Positions 10,850 through 20,680 of a DNA stretch of 64,000 bases are shown here, one piece after another. Numbering within the stretch: the stretch's first letter is position 1; each line of letters starts with the position of its first letter. Under the pieces are notes generated by a model. That model was not told where the DNA came from, made no database searches, and was given only the letters and a program-made list of their open reading frames with translations. This DNA comes from Echinarachnius parma (Eukaryota; Echinodermata; Echinoidea; Clypeasteroida; Echinarachniidae), in contig JBAMJV010001407.1 of the NCBI GenBank assembly GCA_037951105.1, forward strand, positions 117,660 to 181,659, in the 5' to 3' direction. The position numbers were made by a program, and so were the translations under genes.

Positions 10850-11170
10850 ATTCACGGTGCCAACACGGATTACACGGTCCGGGGTACTCCGTGTTGTGTC
10901 CGGGATGCTCCGTGTAGCATCCGGCGTGATCCTTGGGCGCACCGGGGTGATCCGTGTGCGCACTGGGGAAAATTGAACCTGCACAATTTTCACCTCGGAC
11001 GTCCATGGATGAAATCATTCCGTGTTGGTACCGTGTTAGCACCGTGGACGTCCGTGTAGCCCCCGGGAGCTCCGTGTTGAGACCGGCGTTCTCCGGGGAC
11101 CAAAGTTCTATTGTTCAGCTCATCCGTTTTGAATCCGTGAATATCAGTGTTGAACCCGTGTATGTGAAGT
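10850..11170 (+). repeat. Phased TCCGTGT array, first block
   Basis: TCCGTGT, TCCGGGA, TCCGGCG and CACCGGG words recur about every 10-11 bases (GTACTCCGTG, GTGTCCGGGA, TGCTCCGTGT, GCATCCGGCG). There is no conserved 20-mer, so it is not an ordinary tandem repeat. A second such block is at 13325-13630. Confidence 0.7.
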
Positions 11171-11204
11171 CCCCGTACGCACAGTAAACACAGGCACTAC
11201 TGGC

Positions 11205-12330
11205 GTACTGGTGGGGCTCTTGCCCCCCTGAAATAAAATTAAATCATGCCTTATTTCTAATTCGACTACACAGTTATTTAAAAAAAGGTAGTTATTGATA
11301 AATCAGATCCTATACGTCAAGTCAAATTTCCTTCCTAGGTATGCAGATTGCATAATTTGCAAAATCTCCATTACCGTGGAAGGGTGGACTCCCTCTCCCA
11401 TCAAACACTATACGCCCCCCCCCCCCCCCCTCTCAGTCGCATTGCTCCCTCATGAATCGGTATTGACTCTTGTTATAGGTTTTCCCGGCCAATTTCCCAC
11501 ATTACGCGCCCAAATTCGTTTTATGTGCATTCAATTTCGTCAAATTGCCGTGGAGGAGTCGCTTCGGTCATTCAAATTCATATTCCGAGCATGCATATTC
11601 GTATATGGGCACCCAAATTTCAAATCGCACACTTCAAATTCGCAAATGGGCATTCGATTTCATCATTGGGCGCTATTTTCAACAAATGGGCATTCAATTT
11701 AATACGGCAAGCTTGACAATCGCTCGTTTGTGCATTCAATTTCGTCAATGGGTGACCAATTTCCATACATGCTCATTCAATTTAAGTTACACAAAAAAAC
11801 ATCCATACCTATTCACAAATAAACATCCATAATATATTCACAAATAAACATACTGTATTACATTTATTTATACAACCGCATACATAGTTACGCACATAAT
11901 ATACAGGCGTATCGAAAGTGCGCATAGCACTGGCCCCGGCCTCGGCTTTGAAAATTTCCTACGACTACCCCCCCCCCCCCCCTCCCACACACACACATAC
12001 ACACACACAACCCCCTCACAGGTTTCTCAAGCACTGGGTCTTGGTCTCGACCTCGAAAATTGTGGACCGGACCTGGTCTCGGTCTTGAAAATGTCGTAAA
12101 TTCGCGGTGTCGACTTCGGAAATCTTCTACGACTACCACTGACAGAAATATTTTCTGACAGAAAACCCCGCTGACAGAAATTTTTTCTGAAGAAATAACC
12201 CCCCCCCCCCCCCCTTGAACAAATCCTGGGTTCGTTACTGGTTACGCTCACATAAACACACGCACACACATTCACCTTTTATCTTACATAGTCTGAACCA
12301 TTCTTTCATCAGGCTATATTTTTCATTTTT
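11205..12330 (+). repeat. C-rich and CATTCAATTT-rich intergenic repeat
   Basis: Bases 11330-11460 are a copy of the CACCAGATTGCA/poly-C unit. Bases 11500-11790 hold a loose array of GGGCATTCAATTTCGTCAA and relatives, whose inverse reappears near 12660-12900 (CGAAATTGAATGC, TTGAATGACC). Bases 11930-12245 carry the GGTCTCGG/poly-C family, ending AATCCTGGGTTCGTTACTGG. No gene is supported; the proline- and glycine-rich open frames here come from C runs. Confidence 0.6.
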
Positions 12331-13060
12331 TAGATGTACTTTTCAACATTGATTCTTCGCTTTTTGTTATTCCTCGGTCACATTTGTCTAGATCTGTTTG
12401 ATGTTCAATTATGTAATCTGTATTTTCTTATTTTTACATTCATTCGTTCATCATCTTGTCTTAACTTTATCATCATGCGAGTTCATAATGTAATGTCATC
12501 ACATGATGTTATTTGTCATGTGATCGTTATTGTATCATACTTTTTGTTCACCATTTTGTATTTTTATTTCCATCATGCTTTCTATATCATACATGTTTAC
12601 CACGATGTTAAATAACATGTCCACTGCACATTTTTAATTTGAATGCCAATCTAATGAACTTGTTTGCCTATGCGCGAATTCGAATGACCGAAATGATCGA
12701 ATGCCCATTGACGAAAATCAGTGCCTATCTCTTACAATAGAATGGCGTAAGTGTGAAATTGGTCGCTCTGTTACTCAATATGAATGACCAAAAAAGATTT
12801 TGAATGACGATATGTCGATCCAAGCGTGGATTAGACGAAATTGAATGCTGCTTACATGAAATTGCATGAGAAAATAGCGAAATTGACCGGGAAAACCTAT
12901 ATTATACGTCTGGTATACCTTGTTCATGTTGTTGTAACATAAATAATGTGGCATTTTGTGCAATGTTTGAACTGGATAGGTGACGTTGCGAATACATTTT
13001 TTGGGGTGCATATGAATGTTCGTTTCCAGTCGGTAGAATCATGACGCACTTACCCACAAG
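12330..13060. other. AT-rich stretch without a recognisable gene
   Basis: A hydrophobic 93-residue open frame (12334-12615) is rich in Phe, Leu and His because the DNA is T-rich. It has no recognisable family features and is not called a gene. Bases 12660-12900 are an inverted counterpart of the CATTCAATTT words near 11500-11790. Confidence 0.5.
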
Positions 13061-13064
13061 TATG

Positions 13065-13250
13065 TGGCGTAAAGTCCGAATTTCCTTCCAAGAAATGCAC
13101 CAGATTGCAAAGTTATCAGTCCCTGTGGGAGGGGGGACACCTCCCCCGGCTCAGTCGTTACGCTCCTTCGGGTTTGCTCGCTTCGCTCCCTCGCAAAGTC
13201 CCAGACTCACCTCTTGCTCAAAGTTGGCAACCCTGTCATTACGCTACAAG
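13065..13250 (+). repeat. CACCAGATTGCA/poly-C repeat unit
   Basis: This is a dispersed unit reading GTCCGAATTTCC, then GCACCAGATTGCA, GGGAGGGGGGACACC, then GCTCAGTCGTTACGCTCC. It is shared with units inside the hAT element at 15512-16838. Confidence 0.7.
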
Positions 13251-13324
13251 TACATTGAGGTGATGCAGAATTGTTTTACCCCCTCGCCTTTTCGCTCATT
13301 ACGCCTCTGCCGGGAGCACAAAAC

Positions 13325-13630
13325 ACGTGTCCTCTAGGGTCACTCCGTGATTCTCCGGCGATGTCCGTGTTGCTTCCTTGCTTATCCGTGTATACACCGT
13401 ACTTCTCCGTATTCACACCGGCGCTCGATCCGTGCTCTTCCGGGGCTCTTCCGTGTGCTCCGGGTTCACTCCGTAGTTATCCGGCGAGGTACGTGTTGAT
13501 TCCTTGCTTATCCGTATATACACGTTACTTCACCGTGTTCGTACCGTAATTATCCGTGTTCGTACCGCACTTGGACCGTACTGACACCGGCACTCGATCC
13601 GTGGTTATCCGTGTCGGCACCGTGAATGTG
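13325..13630 (+). repeat. Phased TCCGTG array, second block
   Basis: About 27 words of the form TCCGTG, ACCGTA or TCCGGC are spaced mostly 10-11 bases apart over 300 bases, with short sub-repeats (TTCCTTGCTTATCCGTGTA occurs twice in near-identical form). It lies about 200 bp upstream of the candidate gene B promoter. Confidence 0.75.
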
Positions 13631-13759
13631 TGACAGAAGCATTATCAAACCAAATCAAACCTATTGTTTACATACCTGAGTGCACAGCGCTATCCATCAC
13701 CTCCACGTTGCACAAACAGCTTCACCCCTTGTCCCAACCACGCTGAGAAGTCCTGTCAA

Positions 13760-13816
13760 CCAATCAGATACGTGTGTTTGCATACATAAGGAACCACAAC
13801 TGCCCCCCACGCTCGG
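13760..13816 (+). promoter_or_regulatory. Candidate promoter of eEF1A gene B
   Basis: A perfect CCAATCAG box at 13760-13767 is followed by a TATA-like TACATAAG at 13783-13790. About 30 bases later comes a pyrimidine-rich CTTCCGCTTTT start at 13817, resembling the 5' TOP motif typical of translation-factor mRNAs. The spacings (about -57 and -34) are right for a core promoter. This is inference from spacing and motifs; no transcript is visible. Confidence 0.45.
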
Positions 13817-13965
13817 CTTCCGCTTTTGCGACAGGAAATTACAGTGTTAGAGAGATCCCGTACCGTGTGCAGAAGCAGCTAGTTTGTTCCTCCGTGGCCC
13901 AGGCACTGACAAGCGGAAAAGTTTTCTAAAGACTCAAGACGAAGGAAGATTGGATTTGGAATTTG
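13817..13965 (+). other. Candidate untranslated first exon of gene B
   Basis: The segment runs from a TOP-like pyrimidine stretch to a strong donor, GTAAGC at 13966. It is less AT-rich than its surroundings and has no long open frame. eEF1A genes commonly have a short untranslated first exon and an intron ending just before the ATG exon. Here a good acceptor (CCAG at 22665-22668) lies 25 bases before the ATG at 22694. Joining the two would give an 8.7-kb 5' intron. Confidence 0.4.
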
Positions 13966-14277
13966 GTAAGCAATTATAACCTCTTTTAAACTTAAGTATT
14001 TTCAAGTAGATCCATACAAGTTTTATTACTGGATTATTCCATATAAAATCACCCAATATATTTCATCGCAACCCCTTCAAAATTTGTTAATATTTAGTAT
14101 GTATGATATTTTAACCTTTCGAAGCGCAAATATAAAGTTTTAGCCCGATCTGCCCAATCGATTCTTATGAGGGAACTTTGACAGAAATGGGCGTTGGCAT
14201 TTTTCAAATGGCCATTGTCCATTAACCGTTGTGTCAAATTATTTTGTAATGGTGTCACTGGACTGGGGAGGTAATAA

Positions 14278-14600
14278 AGGCCCGGTCACATCTGACCGGA
14301 TTGCAAAAACGTATGCCGAACGAATATAAAATTTGCGAAATAAAATTATTCGGTGACGAAAGTCATCTCCGTTGCTGCTCGAAGTGTCCTACGAACGGAT
14401 ATGGAACGGATTTAACGTACAAAAAACGAACGATTACCAGACAAGTACAGGACAGCTACCGGGCATAGAACGGACATCACCGTATGAGTAACGGACAACA
14501 CCGTACGAGTAACTTAAAAGAACCGGTCAAAACGAAAGTGGAACGCATAAGAAACTGACAAAACGTTCTTCGAACGTATATGTGTACATGTCATGTGACA
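14278..14600 (+). mobile_element. CCGGTCACAT-family element with phased ACGGA words
   Basis: The segment starts GGCCCGGTCACATCTGACCG, and ACGAACGGAT, AACGGACATC and CCGTACGAGTAAC words follow about every 10 bases. It is related to 8898-9123. The right end (ATGTCATGTGACAGCC, about 14588-14603) is a degenerate inverse of the left. Confidence 0.6.
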
Positions 14601-14639
14601 GCCAATAATGTGTAGTATATAATTACGTGTATATATAGA

Positions 14640-15190
14640 TCTGTGATTCGATCATCGGTCAAACATTATTTTCTGACTCGGTTTGTATCATCACCCCTTG
14701 CTAACATGCCCCAAAATAAGGTGCCGGGAAGAACTAGGGTAAGGTCAAGAGAAAGGTAGCCTGTCCGATAGGCGTCGGGCTTTCTGGCAAGTACCCAATC
14801 GCGTTATGGAGACGGACAATCGGCTAGGGCGGAGCCCGAGTCCGAGCGCGAATCGCGAGCGCCTATCACCAGTGGTGAATGCGAAAAAGTTTTCTTTTAT
14901 TTACTTCGTTTCGTTCGTAGACAATCTACGAACCCCATATTCATCTACCACGGAATGGTAGATTAGCCGTTTGTGAGTGTTAGTCTTTGTTTTAGACACA
15001 TACTCAAGCTGCATCGTAAAACCAAACGCGCTTCCTTGCACAATACACGGTTACTGGTTGTTAGAGGGTCTCCGCGACATACTAGCGTAGGCTGTATCAT
15101 AGAAGTAGTATATAAATAAGAAGAAGAGAATCTACGCACTGCGCGTTAATTTTCCCATAGCCTTAACACGCAGCAAACATGGCCGGTTAG
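14640..15190. other. Intergenic stretch with one inverted match to 19300-19360
   Basis: Bases 14648-14706 (TCATCGGTCAAACATTATTT, then ACTCGGTTTGTATCATCACC) are an inverted match to 19303-19356. Nothing else is recognised; CG-rich words near 14750-14880 are unexplained. Confidence 0.5.
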
Positions 15191-15482
15191 GGAAACTTCA
15201 TGGACTGGCTAACATGGAATGCTGGGTATTTTGTAGTCTATGATCTAAGACCCTCGATCGCATGCTAAAAATAATCCCACCACCCATAATAGATAGCCGC
15301 CAACGAGAGAGATCTGCACAACAGCAGTGATGGCTGCCAGCCGAGGCCTCATGAGCAGCGATCACTGATGTTACGCAGACCTCTCTCGTTGGTCGCGCTA
15401 TGTTCAGCATGCGATCGAGGGTCTCGATCCTAGACTAAACGTATCCCAGAATTCCATGTTAGCCAGTCCATAAAAGTTTCCA
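15191..15482. mobile_element. 292-bp foldback element
   Basis: The left arm carries GACTGGCTAACATGGAAT, GACCCTCGATCGCATGCT and CAACGAGAGAGATC. The right arm repeats them inverted and in reverse order. The arms are 100-150 bases with a short loop near 15330. No coding capacity; a hairpin MITE is the simplest reading. Confidence 0.8.
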
Positions 15483-15511
15483 AGATTAGCGCGCAGTATG
15501 ACCCCCGGCTG

Positions 15512-16838
15512 CAGGGGCGTAGACAACGGGGGGGATGAGGGGGATGCATCCCCCCACCTCACAAGGTGGGGGGGATGACATGTACAATCATCCCCCCCAG
15601 GTTTTAGGGAAGGATATATTTTTTTGTGTGTAGCTGTATACGAGTGGGAAAGAAAACATAAGTTGTATGAGCTAAGACTTGTTAATTCTAACCGATTCTA
15701 ACGTTAAAAGGGTAATTTATATATCAACTTTCACTTTTTGCTGCGCGCTTCGCGCGCGAACAGATTATCTCAGTTTGTTGTGTAACTTGCGTATGGTTAG
15801 GGGTGAGAATTGTTTTCTGTATACCGGGCCACGTAGTTCCCGGGTAGGCTGGCATTGCTCTGGCTCCTTGTGTGACGTGCACCAAATTGCACCATTTCAA
15901 GTATATATACACTGTATAAATGCAAAATCTTCTCCGTGGGAGGGGGATACCCCCTCCCAAACCCTCCCTATTTGGCACTGCCCCAGCCCTCGGTAGCTTC
16001 GCCCCTCGGGACTCATACTTGGCAATAGGCTAAGTTGTTGTATCATACATATGTGGCATATGGTGATGTTGGAACTGTGTATGATGCTAAATATAAATAC
16101 AATATTTGTGGTGGGGTGCATATGTGTCAATAATTTTTTTTCTTCGTGAAAATATATTTAAAATTTCTGGTCGATCAAATCAGGACACGCTTTCCCAGAT
16201 ACAGTCAATGTAAAGCCCGAATTTCCTATCTAGGTAAGCACCAGATTGCACAATTTCAAGTCCAAAATGCAAAATCTCCCTACCCGTGCGAGGGGGGACA
16301 ACCCCTCCCACACCCCCCCCCCCCCTCGCTCAGTCACTTCGCTCCCTGTGTTGAGGTGCATATTTATTAGTGTGTCAATTATTTGTTTTATCGTGAAAAT
16401 ATCTTTAACATTTCTGGTCGATCAAATCATAACACGCTTTCCCAGATACAGTCAATGTTAAGCCCGAATTTCCTGTCTAGGTAAGCACCAGATTGCACAA
16501 TTTCAAGTCCAAAAATGCAAAATCTCCCTACCGTGGGAGGGGGGACACATTCTCCCACACCCCCCCCCCCCTCCCCGCTCAGTCACTTCGCTACCTCGGG
16601 CTTGGTCGCTTCGATCCTTGCAATGTCTCACTCTCACATCTGGCTCGAAGTTGGCATCACTGTGAGTGTGGTTGGGCTTGAGCCCCTATATATACACAAA
16701 ATCCTGATCCCCTCCACCACCCCACCCCCACCCCACTGAGAGGACTTTCAAGCAATTGTCTAGGTCTCGGAAAATTGGTTTTGGGCCGGTGAACGGCAAA
16801 TCATCCCCCCCAGGTGTAAGAACCTGTCTACGCCACTG
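15512..16838. mobile_element. Non-autonomous hAT element with 8-bp target duplication
   Basis: The ends CAGGGGCGTAGACA and TGTCTACGCCACTG are inverted with one mismatch. They are flanked by a perfect 8-bp duplication CCCGGCTG (15504-15511 and 16839-16846). CAGNGG-type ends with an 8-bp duplication are the hAT signature. The 1327-bp body has no transposase frame. It consists of C-rich repeats including two direct copies of a roughly 240-bp unit (about 16139-16375 and 16376-16600, each with CTGGTCGATCAAATCA). Confidence 0.85.
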
Positions 16839-17044
16839 CCCGGCTGTATGCAGCTCACCGTAGATGCGGACGCATCCATTATTTATAGGGTACGTCATTA
16901 TAAAATATGTTGTTTTCTTTTAAAATAAAGAGTTGAGATTTGACAGGATACAAAAAGGTATTTCTATGCTTTAGTTTTTATTATAATGTATCTCATATTT
17001 GATCATTATGATAGTTATAGTAATATTAATGTCTGATACTAAAT

Positions 17045-17270
17045 AAACCCCTTAAAGGGAGCGTCGAGTATTGGTATTTTCCGAAGTGCCCCCCAAATTT
17101 TTTTGTAACGGATTCGGTTGGTTTCAATTCCATATGAAAGATCATCGAGAAAAAAACATGGGAAAAAATAATAATTCCCATTCAAATGCTCTAATTGTTG
17201 TGAAATTTGCTTTCAAAATATTATATAAAGGTGATTGACGTCCGGCTATCACTTTTGACACTAACTCAAG
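17045..17270 (+). repeat. Left part of an AAAGGGAGCGTCGAGTATTGG MITE
   Basis: The segment begins TTAAAGGGAGCGTCGAGTAT and continues GGTATTTTCCGAAGTGCCCC, as in the MITE at 23886-24354. It is broken by the foldback element that follows. A related arrangement in opposite orientation is at 38880-39097. Confidence 0.65.
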
Positions 17271-17293
17271 AGAACGCTAGCGCGAAGCGCTAG

Positions 17294-17789
17294 CGTTCTA
17301 GGTCCTCCTAATACGGGACTAAAAATTAATATTGTTTGTGCACGCTAATTGTGCTTAAAACTATACATATGATACGGTACTTACCACCGATTCACTCTCC
17401 AATATGTGATCCAACTATCGGGTGGATTAAAATTATGATTTTTCCCTCCATTCCGCTAAATATCAGTGATTTATGCGCCTCCTCGACTTCTCTCCGTGTG
17501 TTAGCGCGACTGATATAGTGCCGTTCGCCGTTCGCATCGGCGGCCATCGCGATCATCAACATCTGTTCGGAGTCGCGCTAACACACGGAGAGAAGTCGAG
17601 CAGGCGCATAAATCACTGATTTTTAGCGGAATGGGGGAAAAAAATCATAATTTTAATCCACCCGATGGTTGGATCACATATTGGAGAATGAATGGGTGGT
17701 AAGTACTGTATCATATGTATAATTTTAAGCACAATTAGCGTGCACAAACAATATTCATTTTCAGTCCCATTTTAGGAGGACCTAGAACG
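17294..17789. mobile_element. 496-bp foldback element, CGTTCTAGGTCC ends
   Basis: The arms 17294-17510 and 17575-17789 are near-perfect inverted copies (CGTTCTAGGTCCTCCTAATA at the left; its inverse at the right), with about 65 bases of loop. A short palindrome AGCGCGAAGCGCT sits at its left edge. A diverged relative occupies about 38545-38885. Confidence 0.8.
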
Positions 17790-18028
17790 GTATAAAAAGT
17801 CACAATCTTGTTAATTCGTATAAGCTTTGATTTGGCTTTGTCCCATGCATACTAGGGCCCAATCATTATGTAATAACGTTCTCTCATTTTGAAAGGATGT
17901 GCAGTAAACCATTACAAGAAATTAAAGTACGGATTGAGATGGCAACAAATTCGACATGGATGATTTGTTATGGTCTTTTGTAGCTCACTACTCTACAAAG
18001 GAAGCAAATTCTGAGAGATAAACTCCTG
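17790..18028 (+). repeat. Direct repeat, left copy (about 235 bp)
   Basis: GGTATAAAAAGTCACAATCT through ACTACTCTACAAAGG is repeated almost unchanged at 19591-19828. The pair brackets 1.56 kb holding the telomere-like hairpin and a TIR element. The copies do not have TG...CA ends and nothing between them is retroviral, so this reads as a segmental duplication. Confidence 0.8.
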
Positions 18029-18233
18029 AAGGAAGGGGAACTAAAGAGAGCGATTTATTCTAAAAATGAATCAAACACCGCCCCACCTAAATAACCTACT
18101 TTACTTCACAACCTTTATATCGCCATGCTGCACATGCTTGTTATACCAAGGAGGTTCTATAGTCTATCGAGTATTGCTAGGTTTACACACCCGATTCACA
18201 AAAAGCACACATTAAGCCACCGTAAAAAAAAGA

Positions 18234-18455
18234 AAGGCACACGGTAAAATACTGAAGGGATGACATCTTCTGTAATCTGATGGACACGGTGGGATAATCT
18301 GTACAGTGATCCTATCCCTAACCCTAACCCTAACCCTAACCCCTCAGACGGTACTTTACTGAGTACCTCGTCACCCAGGTAATAGGTGACAACATCTAAA
18401 CAATATATTACCGTGTACTTTTTTGTCATCCCTTCAGTATTTTACCGTGTGCCTT
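18234..18455. repeat. Telomere-like (CCCTAA)n inside a 32-bp perfect inverted repeat
   Basis: AAGGCACACGGTAAAATACT and the next 12 bases at 18234-18265 recur inverted at 18424-18455 without mismatch. Between them, about 18307-18343, are four to five CCCTAA units, the metazoan telomere repeat. It is an interstitial site, not a chromosome end. Confidence 0.85.
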
Positions 18456-18465
18456 CTGTGTAATA

Positions 18466-19300
18466 GGTGGTTTACACCATGTCCCCGGCGGCCACGGCAG
18501 CCCCGTTTGCCCAAAACGTAGTGCGCCGTGAGATTTTAACAATTTATTTCTCTGTATTCAAGGTTTGTTAGGTCTTGCCAAGTTTTCTCACGGTCTTTCA
18601 CGGTCTATCACGGTATCCGTGACGGGCCGTGGGGGGGGGGGGGGGGGGGGGGGGGGGGAAGAGCCCCTTTAATTCCCCACTGATGGTGCGTTTACACCAT
18701 GTTCCTGGCGGCCACGGCAGCCCCGTCTTAGGCCACCGTGACAGGCCGCGATTGCCGTGGATGCCGGGCCAGATTTTTAAACTGTCAACAAATTTGCCAC
18801 GGCCATGGGCGTCGATCTGACATTGATACCCATTCATCAGGGGGGGGGGGGTGATCTATTCATTCATCCCCCCTGATGAATAGGTATTACGTAAGTATCG
18901 ACCACGATGCGGATGAGAAGCCTAGCAGGCCAAAGTAAAACGGGGTGAACGCAGCAAAACGTGACAGTACGTAATAGGCCGTAACAAAACTTGAAAGGCT
19001 GTGCGTAGTAGGACGGGAAAGGACCGTGAGATGTCGGGGAATGTCTTTCCGTCCTACTACGGACAGCCTCCAAGTTTTGTTACGGCCTGTCACGTTTTGT
19101 TGCGTTCACTCCGTTTTACTACGGCCTGCTATGTTGCCGTGGCAAATTTGTTGACAGTTTAAAAATCTGGCCCGGCATACACGGCAGTCACGTTTTCCCA
19201 TTTCGTCCCCCCGCGTTGTCTCACGTCCATCCCGTTTTGTCCACGGTGGCCAAGAAACGGGGCTGCCGTGGCAGCCGGGGACATGGTGTAAACCTAGCAT
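18466..19300. mobile_element. TIR element, GGTTTACACCATG ends, with internal terminal copy
   Basis: GGTTTACACCATGTCCCCGG at the left pairs with CCGGGGACATGGTGTAAACC at the right. The TIRs extend about 45 bases (CCACGGCAGCCCCGTTT). A third copy of the terminus at 18687-18735 suggests a nested or rearranged relative. Inside are a G run (18631-18658) and loosely phased words such as GTCACGTTTTG and CGTAGTAGGACGG. No transposase is seen. Confidence 0.75.
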
Positions 19301-19590
19301 AAGCAAGGGGTGATGATACAAACCGAGTCGGAAAATAATGTTTGACCGATGATCAAAACAGATCTACGCCACTGGTTGTAATGTAGACAGTCATTTGTAT
19401 ACACTATAGCCCGCGTTCTATAACTGACCAGTGGGCATGGGTGCGGCGAGATGCGGTCAACCGTGTAATGTCTAAACCTTCATAAACACTCACACACATG
19501 CACACTCGAGCTTTTGTGCGTCTGGCGCCAAAACTGTTGAAAATGAAAATGTAACAGCCCAGCTAAGAACTCGAAAGTTTCAAAGAAGGG

Positions 19591-19828
19591 TCGGTATAAA
19601 AAGTCACAATCTTGTTGATTCGTATAAGCTTTGATTTGGCTTTTTCCAATGCATACTAGGGCCCAATCATTATGTAATAACGTTCTCTCATTTTGAAAGG
19701 ATGTGCAGTAAACCATTACAAGAAATTAAAGTACGGATTGAGATGGCAACAAATTCGACATGGATGATTTGTTATGGTCTTTTGTAGCACTACTCTACAA
19801 AGGAGGTAAATTCTGAGGGATAATTGCC
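19591..19828 (+). repeat. Direct repeat, right copy (about 235 bp)
   Basis: Near-identical to 17790-18028 (shared GCATACTAGGGCCCAATCAT and TTTGAAAGGATGTGCAG). It is preceded by AAGGGTC in place of the left copy's foldback end. Confidence 0.8.
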
Positions 19829-19839
19829 TTGACTTAGAG

Positions 19840-20250
19840 TGGTTTCACACCAGTGATTGCAATCATGATTGGAATCATGTTTACAATCACGGTGATTCTG
19901 TTGCCTTGCTTTCACACGACGAAAAAGACTTCGCGCAAACTGTGATTATAATCACAGTTTCGGGAGACATACCTGTCAATCAAACAAGGAGGACACTAGT
20001 ACTACACTGCATGACTGCATTCGAAGCGAAGAGCGCCCGGTTTATTGGTGGAAGTGCATGTAAGGTCACGTAAGCTCCGCCTCCCAAATCATGTTTTGGA
20101 GGTCAAGCCGTTCAGACTAGAGAACCGCACCGTGATTTGAGTGAATCATGATTAGAAAACCCCTCCGGACCAGGATTACAGTTTTGCGATTCGTGATTCT
20201 AGTTTGCTTTCACACGTCAAAAAATACCGTGATTGGAGTGAGAATTGTTT
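19840..20250 (+). repeat. Phased GTGATT/AATCATG element end
   Basis: Starting GTGGTTTCACACCAGTGATT, the segment repeats AATCATGATTGGAATCATGT-like words about every 10-11 bases, and again near 20150-20250 (GTGATTTGAGTGAATCATG, CGTGATTGGAGTG). This resembles the subterminal motifs of the other phased families here. The matching outer terminus was not found. Confidence 0.55.
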
Positions 20251-20680
20251 CACTAAGCACTAAAATGATCCGATCAATTTTAGTATCAATTTTAGGGAAC
20301 GGGGCAAATTAAAACAAGGGATATCTGTCAAAATCACTCCGTAACGTGTGTTTTGTGTGTGTGACACGTGTAAAAGCAATGATTCGTGGCATATCACTTC
20401 AATTTGTATTTATTAAAGTTCATTTTATAGAATTACCATGCAAAAACAAGTTTGTGGTATGAGTGATGTCAAACGCGTCAGTGTGACTTCATGAATGAGA
20501 TAAGTGTGTACTATGAGTACATTACTGTCTTCTTCTTGTCTTCTTGTCACTGCACAAATCGCCTCCTGATGGTGGCTATAAACGTGCAGGCCTTGATGCA
20601 ATCAAGGCTACCTAGATGCCTGCCTGTTCGTTTGATGTCCGTATGGATGTGTGTTTGTCTGTATAATGTGTGTCACCGTC

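Noticed and set aside
12334-12615. Hydrophobic 93-residue open frame as a membrane protein
   Set aside because: T-rich DNA gives Phe/Leu/Val by composition; no family signature or splice context supports it.
18307-18343. Chromosome end
   Set aside because: Only four to five CCCTAA units, with ordinary sequence continuing on both sides.
17790-19828. Direct repeats as LTRs of a retroelement
   Set aside because: No TG...CA ends, no primer site, no retroviral coding between them, and the interior is made of TIR elements and a telomere-like hairpin.
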